Positions 7,069 through 10,562 of a stretch of 10,562 bases of DNA are shown here, piece after piece. Source of the stretch: an uncultured Xanthobacteraceae bacterium (GTDB taxonomy: Bacteria > Pseudomonadota > Alphaproteobacteria > Rhizobiales > Xanthobacteraceae); contig CATPCO010000697.1 of the NCBI GenBank assembly GCA_955652925.1, positions 1 to 10,562 of the forward strand, in the 5' to 3' direction. A program made the position numbers and the translations under genes. A model generated the notes under the pieces. That model was not told the DNA's origin. It did not search any database and saw only the letters and a program-made list of their open reading frames with translations. The first letter of the stretch is position 1; each line of letters begins with the position of its first letter.

Positions 7069-7816
7069 GGCCAACACCGAGATAGGCTTCACGGACGCTT
7101 GGATCGGCTGAGACCGTCTGGTAATTGCCCTCCGCCAATACACGGCCGCGCGTGAGCACGGTGATGCGATGGGACAGGTTTGCGACGACGCTGAGATTGT
7201 GCTCGACCATCAGCACGGTACGATTGGCCGCAACTGATTTGATCAATGCGCTGATACGGTCGATATCTTCATGCCCCATGCCGGCCATGGGCTCGTCGAG
7301 CAGCAGTATCTCGGGGTCGAGCGCGAGCGTGGTCGCAATTTCGAGGGCACGCTTGCGACCGTACGGCAATTCCACCGCAGTGTGATGAGCATACGACGCT
7401 AAGCCTACGTCGGTGATGAGCGCAAGGGCGCGCTCGTTGAAAGCATCGAGGACGTTTTTGGATCTCCAAAAATCAAACGATCCGCCGCGGTTGCGCTGCA
7501 GTGCGATGCGGACATTCTCAAGGACTGTCAGATGCGGAAAAATGGCTGAGATCTGAAACGACCGGCCCACGCCGAGGCGTGCCACGGCAGCGGGAGGCAC
7601 CGCCGTTATATCGCGTCCCCTGTAGATGATCCGCCCCCGCGTGGGGCGAAGGAATTTCGTCAGCAGATTGAAACAGGTGGTTTTACCGGCGCCATTGGGC
7701 CCGATGAGCGCATGAATGCTGCCGCGCGCGACGCGCAAGTTCACCCCATTGACCGCGACGAAGCCCGCGAATTCCTTCGTGAGATCCTCGGTCTCAAGAA
7801 TAAAATCCTCGTTCAC
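7061..7816 (-). CDS. livG: ABC transporter ATP-binding protein, LivG family
   Basis: This is the second ATPase of the importer and the first gene of the operon. From the GTG at 7816 the protein has 251 residues, the usual LivG size. It shows Walker A GPNGAGKT (39-46), the LivG-specific opening LTKEFAGFVAVNGVNL, a GRSFQ Q-loop (84-88), Walker B LLLDEPMAGM (171-180) and the switch H206 in VEHN. The signature motif reads LPYGRKR (150-156) where family members usually have LSYGxQR. The open frame extends to an ATG at 7969, but the extra 51 residues look non-coding and would run across the probable promoter. A weak GGGA lies eight bases before the GTG. The GTG start is therefore preferred, though a start a few codons away cannot be excluded. 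Confidence 0.92.
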   Translation of the reverse strand: MNEDFILETEDLTKEFAGFVAVNGVNLRVARGSIHALIGPNGAGKTTCFNLLTKFLRPTRGRIIYRGRDITAVPPAAVARLGVGRSFQISAIFPHLTVLENVRIALQRNRGGSFDFWRSKNVLDAFNERALALITDVGLASYAHHTAVELPYGRKRALEIATTLALDPEILLLDEPMAGMGHEDIDRISALIKSVAANRTVLMVEHNLSVVANLSHRITVLTRGRVLAEGNYQTVSADPSVREAYLGVGHA

Positions 7817-7847
7817 GGCCGCGATCCCGTTGAAAGGTGCAAAATTG

Positions 7848-7875
7848 ATAGCATGTTCGGGGCTGCCAAGGGCAA
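7848..7875 (-). promoter_or_regulatory. Candidate sigma-70-type promoter of the liv operon
   Basis: On the minus strand, TTGCCC (7870-7875) and TGCTAT (7848-7853) are separated by 16 bases. This resembles an alphaproteobacterial housekeeping promoter. Transcription would begin near 7841, about 25 bases ahead of the livG GTG. The match is modest and the call is tentative. Confidence 0.25.
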
Positions 7876-7965
7876 GAGAAAGAAGAGGTCGATATGCCGC
7901 ACGCTCAATGGCGGCGCCGCCTTTCTGGCCCTTTCGGGGCCCATTATGTACTGGCACATTCACAG

Positions 7966-7984
7966 GCAAAGTGCGATTCTTTGC
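7966..7984. promoter_or_regulatory. Short inverted repeat in the divergent intergenic region, possible operator
   Basis: The arms gcaaag (7966-7971) and ctttgc (7979-7984) form a perfect 6-bp inverted repeat with a seven-base spacer. It ends 17 bases before the response-regulator Shine-Dalgarno. Repeats of this size occur by chance, so an operator role is only a suggestion. The rest of 7817-8015 shows no gene. Confidence 0.2.
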
Positions 7985-8001
7985 GCTAAACGGGTGTCAC
8001 T

Positions 8002-8007
8002 GGAGGG
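8002..8007 (+). promoter_or_regulatory. Ribosome binding site fixing a TTG start for the response regulator
   Basis: GGAGGG lies exactly eight bases before the TTG at 8016. Because the first residues of the conserved receiver fold (RLLVIEDD) follow directly, this site identifies the TTG as the true start rather than any upstream in-frame codon. Confidence 0.7.
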
Positions 8008-8015
8008 ACTCTGCC

Positions 8016-8687
8016 TTGCGCCTCCTCGTTATTGAGGACGATCCTGATCTCAACCGGCAGCTTGTGACTGTGCTCACCGATGCGGGCTACGTGGTCGACC
8101 GGGCTTTCGATGGCGAGGAAGGGCATTTTCTCGGCGAGACCGAGCCCTACGACGCCGTTATTTTGGATATCGGTCTGCCCAAGATGGATGGCATTTCTGT
8201 TTTGGAGGCGTGGCGACGCGCAGGCCGCAGCATGCCCGTTCTCATGTTGACCGCGCGCGACCGCTGGAGCGACAAGGTCCAAGGATTTGATGCCGGCGCC
8301 GATGACTATGTCGCCAAGCCCTTCCACCTTGAGGAGGTCCTGGCGCGAATTCGCGCTCTTTTGCGCCGCTCCGCGGGTCATGCAAAAAGCGAGCTCAATT
8401 GCGGGAGCGTCCGGCTCGACACCCGCACCGGACGAGTGACCGTCGACGGCAACCCGGTAAAGCTTACTTCTCATGAATACCGGTTGCTCTCGTATCTTAT
8501 GCACCATTCCGGCCGCGTGGTCTCACGCACTGAGCTGGTCGAGCATCTCTATGACCAGGACTTCGACCGCGATTCCAATACGATCGAGGTTTTTGTCGGC
8601 CGCATCCGCCGCAAGCTCGGTGTCGATATAATCCAGACGGTACGCGGATTAGGCTATCTTCTCGCGCCGCCAGGCGATGCGTCTTAA
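8016..8687 (+). CDS. OmpR/PhoP-family response regulator (FeuP-like)
   Basis: This is a DNA-binding transcription regulator activated by phosphorylation from the kinase encoded next to it. The TTG start gives 223 residues, normal for the family. The receiver domain (1-115) has the acidic pocket D8-D9, phosphoacceptor D51, switch T79 and conserved K101 in AKPF. The C-terminal winged helix (about 125-218) includes LTSHEYRLLSYLMHH, VSRTELVEHLYDQ and the recognition-helix region SNTIEVFVGRIRRKLG, ending in TVRGLGYLL. The phrases DRWSDKVQGFDAGADDYVAKPFH and YDQDFDRDSNTIEVFVGR are what I recall of rhizobial FeuP and related PhoP-like regulators, known for iron uptake or cyclic glucan export control. 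Membership of that exact group is an inference. The stop codon overlaps the start of the kinase gene by 11 bases, so the two are one operon. Confidence 0.92.
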   Translation: MRLLVIEDDPDLNRQLVTVLTDAGYVVDRAFDGEEGHFLGETEPYDAVILDIGLPKMDGISVLEAWRRAGRSMPVLMLTARDRWSDKVQGFDAGADDYVAKPFHLEEVLARIRALLRRSAGHAKSELNCGSVRLDTRTGRVTVDGNPVKLTSHEYRLLSYLMHHSGRVVSRTELVEHLYDQDFDRDSNTIEVFVGRIRRKLGVDIIQTVRGLGYLLAPPGDAS

Positions 8688-10047
8688 TTCGCTCGCGCTG
8701 CGGCTTTTCTTCTCGGCGACCACTTGGATCGCGCTGATTCTTCTTGTCACCGGGGTCGTGCTCAGCTCGCTCTATCGTGCCGCGGTGGAACGCGCATTCG
8801 ACCGGCGGCTAGGTGTTTATCTCCGCAGTCTCGTTGCCGATGTCGCGACCCCCGAAGAGAATGCCGGCAAATTCCCGCAGTCCATCGGGGAGCCCTTGTT
8901 CGATCTGCCGCTGTCCGGCTGGTACTGGCAGGTGACGAGGGTGGATGTCCCCACGCCGGACGTGCGCTCGTCCCGCTCGTTATGGGACGCACCCTTGCCC
9001 CACCTCACCGATCCCTCCACTACGCCCGGCGGCGCGCGCGCCGGCTACGTCGAGGGTCCCGAAGGGCAGGAGCTGCGCATTGTTGAGCGCACCATCGATC
9101 TCGGAGAGGAGGGCCGATTTCTCGTCGCAGTGGCAGGCGATGCTGCCGAGATCGAGGAGGAAACCCGCAGCTTCGACGGTGCCCTCCTCGTCACGTTTGG
9201 GATCCTTGCGGTGGTGCTGCTGCTGACCACGACATTTCAGGTACGCTTCGGTCTCGCGCCGCTCAAGCGTATCTCGGAAAGTCTTGCGGCCATTCGCGGG
9301 GGCGGCGCCGAAAGGCTGGAAGGCGCGTTCCCAGTGGAAATCGCGCTGCTCGCGCGCGAGACGAACGCTCTGCTGGATGCGAACCGCGAGATTGTTACGC
9401 GCGCGCGAACTCATGTCGGCAATCTCGCCCACGCCTTGAAGACTCCCATCTCGGTCATGCTGAACGAAGCAGCCGCCCATGGAGCCGATCCGTTTGCTCT
9501 CAAAGTCCGTGAGCAGACAGAGATCATGCGCGACCAGGTTGCGCGTCACCTTGAGCGCGCGCGCCTTGCGGCGCGGGTCGCTGTGATCGGGACGGTCACG
9601 GACGTGCGCAAGGTCGTGACTGCGCTCGCGCGCACCATGGAGAAAATCCATCACCACCGCAACATCGCCATTGATGTCGACGCGCCAGAAGGGGCGCGTT
9701 TTCGCGGCGAACAGCAGGATCTCGAGGAGATGATCGGTAATCTGGTGGACAACGCCTGCAAGTGGGCGCAGTCGCGCGTCGCGATCGAGGTCTTGACGCA
9801 GAGACTCGATCCGAACGATGACCGCCGAATTGTCCACATCCTGGTCGATGACGATGGTCCCGGCCTCTCGCCTCAACAACGCGAACAGGTCGCGCGGCGT
9901 GGCCGCCGGCTGGATGAGACAAAACCGGGTTCCGGGCTTGGTTTATCGATTGTCGTTGAGCTTGCGAGCCTCTATGGCGGAGGTCTCACGCTGGGCACGG
10001 CCCCGATCGGTGGGCTGCGGGCCGAGCTCCTTCTCCCGGCAGCCTGA
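8677..10047 (+). CDS. Membrane sensor histidine kinase (FeuQ/PhoQ-like)
   Basis: This kinase senses a signal at the cell envelope and phosphorylates the partner regulator. The 456-residue protein has a first membrane segment (about 8-32), a periplasmic sensor region (about 33-165) and a second membrane segment (about 168-187). A HAMP-like linker with LAPLKRI follows, then a phosphoacceptor helix NLAHALKTP with H252, in the PhoQ-type HALKTP form. The ATPase domain has the N-box GNLVDNACKWA (N355, N359), G1 DDDGPG (391-396) and G2 GSGLGLSIV (418-426). All catalytic motifs are intact. The ATG at 8677 lies inside the end of the regulator gene, with only a weak ribosome site, so translation is probably coupled. 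The periplasmic region includes an acidic stretch and SGWYWQV, but the ligand cannot be deduced. The FeuQ relationship is by recognition only. Confidence 0.92.
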   Translation: MRLNSLALRLFFSATTWIALILLVTGVVLSSLYRAAVERAFDRRLGVYLRSLVADVATPEENAGKFPQSIGEPLFDLPLSGWYWQVTRVDVPTPDVRSSRSLWDAPLPHLTDPSTTPGGARAGYVEGPEGQELRIVERTIDLGEEGRFLVAVAGDAAEIEEETRSFDGALLVTFGILAVVLLLTTTFQVRFGLAPLKRISESLAAIRGGGAERLEGAFPVEIALLARETNALLDANREIVTRARTHVGNLAHALKTPISVMLNEAAAHGADPFALKVREQTEIMRDQVARHLERARLAARVAVIGTVTDVRKVVTALARTMEKIHHHRNIAIDVDAPEGARFRGEQQDLEEMIGNLVDNACKWAQSRVAIEVLTQRLDPNDDRRIVHILVDDDGPGLSPQQREQVARRGRRLDETKPGSGLGLSIVVELASLYGGGLTLGTAPIGGLRAELLLPAA

Positions 10048-10079
10048 GCTTGAGGTCGAGCGGCGCGTTCCCCGGCCGG

Positions 10080-10104
10080 AACAGAGTTTTGCCCCAACTC
10101 TGTT
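10080..10104. repeat. Inverted repeat downstream of the histidine kinase gene
   Basis: The perfect 9-bp arms aacagagtt (10080-10088) and aactctgtt (10096-10104) enclose a seven-base loop, 32 bases after the kinase stop. No T-run follows on either strand, so it is not a standard intrinsic terminator. It may stabilise the message end or help the stronger hairpin downstream. Confidence 0.5.
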
Positions 10105-10144
10105 GCGGCAGTCTCACCCTAGAAATTTCAATGACTTAGACGGC

Positions 10145-10181
10145 AAATTGGCTAACCTAACCGGCGGGTTAGCCAATTTTT
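10145..10181 (+). terminator. Probable rho-independent terminator of the two-component operon, possibly bidirectional
   Basis: The perfect 13-bp inverted repeat aaattggctaacc (10145-10157) and ggttagccaattt (10167-10179) has a nine-base loop. A run of five T (10177-10181) closes the stem on the plus strand. On the minus strand only three T follow, so termination of the recombinase transcript there is weaker. The stop codon TAA of the recombinase lies inside the right arm. A partial tandem ctaac-ctaacc also permits a shorter alternative hairpin (10157-10162 with 10167-10172). Confidence 0.7.
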
Positions 10182-10562
10182 GTTCGCGTAACGGCCTCGA
10201 TCCCCCGCTTGGCAAGGCGTGCCTGTTCAGCGGCCTCGGTATATCGGGAGACCTCGCGCAAGGTAGCGTGTCCGCTGATGGCTTGAATGACAGAAGCCGA
10301 GCAGCCGGCCTCTGCCAGTCGCCGGCATGCCGCTTTACGTAGCCCATGCGGTGAGGCCCGCGTAGGAAGACCGGCGGCTTGGCATTTGCGCTTGAACCAA
10401 TGAGTGAAGGCATCGGCGTGAAAGGGTTTGCCGGTGCGCGTCACCAGAAACGTCAAGTGCTCGGACGGCGTGGCGTCGAGGACTGCACGGAGCTCCGGGT
10501 GCAGCGGTATCGCCAGGGGCTTTCCGGTCTTGCTCTGGCGGATTTGCAGCAAACCGTCACGC
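10169..10562 (-). CDS. Tyrosine recombinase/integrase, C-terminal catalytic part (5' end outside window)
   Basis: This site-specific recombinase would integrate or excise a mobile element, or act as a phage-type integrase. The frame is open through the right edge; the TTG at 10552 is probably internal, because the upstream codons (R-D-G) continue the fold. Numbered from that TTG, the fragment shows the beta-hairpin lysine region SKTGKP (K8), HGLR (H69, R72), GH (G94-H95) and the nucleophile in SRYTEAAEQARLA (Y104). So all catalytic residues of the C-terminal half are present, while the first catalytic arginine must lie outside. The wording RKAACRRLAEAGCSASVIQAISGHATL is typical of integrases of rhizobial islands and prophages. 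The gene points toward the two-component operon and ends within its terminator hairpin. Whether the element is intact cannot be judged here. Confidence 0.88.
   Translation of the reverse strand, partial: RDGLLQIRQSKTGKPLAIPLHPELRAVLDATPSEHLTFLVTRTGKPFHADAFTHWFKRKCQAAGLPTRASPHGLRKAACRRLAEAGCSASVIQAISGHATLREVSRYTEAAEQARLAKRGIEAVTRTKIG

Noticed and set aside
7817..7969. N-terminal extension of livG to the ATG at 7969
   Set aside because: The extra residues do not look like part of an ABC ATPase. The stretch holds a plausible promoter, and the GTG at 7816 gives the normal length.
7716..8015. Upstream extension of the response regulator by about 100 residues
   Set aside because: It would overlap livG and its leader. 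The strong Shine-Dalgarno and the receiver-domain start both point to the TTG at 8016.
7817..8015. Sigma-54 promoter for the transporter operon
   Set aside because: TGGCA-like strings are present on both strands, but the GG and GC elements do not fall at the required spacing.
8980..9879. Minus-strand open frame (299 residues) opposite the histidine kinase
   Set aside because: The plus strand holds all kinase motifs in order, so this is a shadow frame.
10048..10168. tRNA gene or attachment site next to the integrase
   Set aside because: No cloverleaf-like sequence or tRNA 3' end can be seen; only two hairpins are present. An attachment site, if any, more likely lies beyond the right edge, upstream of the recombinase gene.
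1..10562. CRISPR array, rRNA genes or insertion sequences
   Set aside because: No regularly spaced repeats, rRNA-like sequence, transposase or IS-type terminal repeats were seen.

Overview
The window looks like chromosomal DNA of an alphaproteobacterium, most likely of the order Hyphomicrobiales (Bradyrhizobium/Xanthobacteraceae-like). The basis is high GC content, GTG and TTG starts with purine-rich Shine-Dalgarno sites, a complete branched-chain-amino-acid-type (Liv/HAAT) ABC transporter, and a FeuP/FeuQ (PhoP/PhoQ)-like two-component pair whose sequence style is typical of rhizobia. This assignment rests on recognition, not on a database search.

Layout. (1) Positions 1-3098, plus strand: a very large AAA+ protein, cut by the left edge. 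It has two Clp/Hsp100-type ATPase modules. The first is degenerate and the second is intact. They are followed by a C-terminal region that aligns by eye with class I peptide chain release factor 2 (RF2), but without the stop-codon-reading tripeptide and without the GGQ hydrolysis domain. This is the most unusual item in the window. (2) Positions 3106-7816, minus strand: a compact five-gene transporter operon, transcribed in the order livG-livF-substrate-binding protein-livH-livM, with overlaps or short spacers. It has one stem-loop between the binding-protein and livH genes. It converges on the AAA+ gene with only 7 bases between the stop codons. (3) Positions 7817-8015: a divergent intergenic region that should hold the promoters of the transporter operon (leftward) and the two-component operon (rightward). 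(4) Positions 8016-10047, plus strand: an OmpR-type response regulator with a TTG start and an overlapping membrane histidine kinase. (5) Positions 10048-10168: two hairpins, the second a probable terminator. (6) Positions 10169-10562, minus strand: the catalytic C-terminal part of a tyrosine recombinase, cut by the right edge. It suggests that an integrated element lies at or beyond that edge.

How the parts work together. The five transporter genes encode one complete importer: periplasmic receptor, two permeases and two ATPases. The two-component pair is a complete sensor-regulator unit. It may or may not control the divergent transporter; nothing in the sequence proves a link. The AAA+/RF2-like protein has no recognisable partner inside the window, and any partner genes would lie to the left. 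The inference for it is an ATP-driven protein remodeller carrying a ribosome-binding-like module with no release activity of its own.
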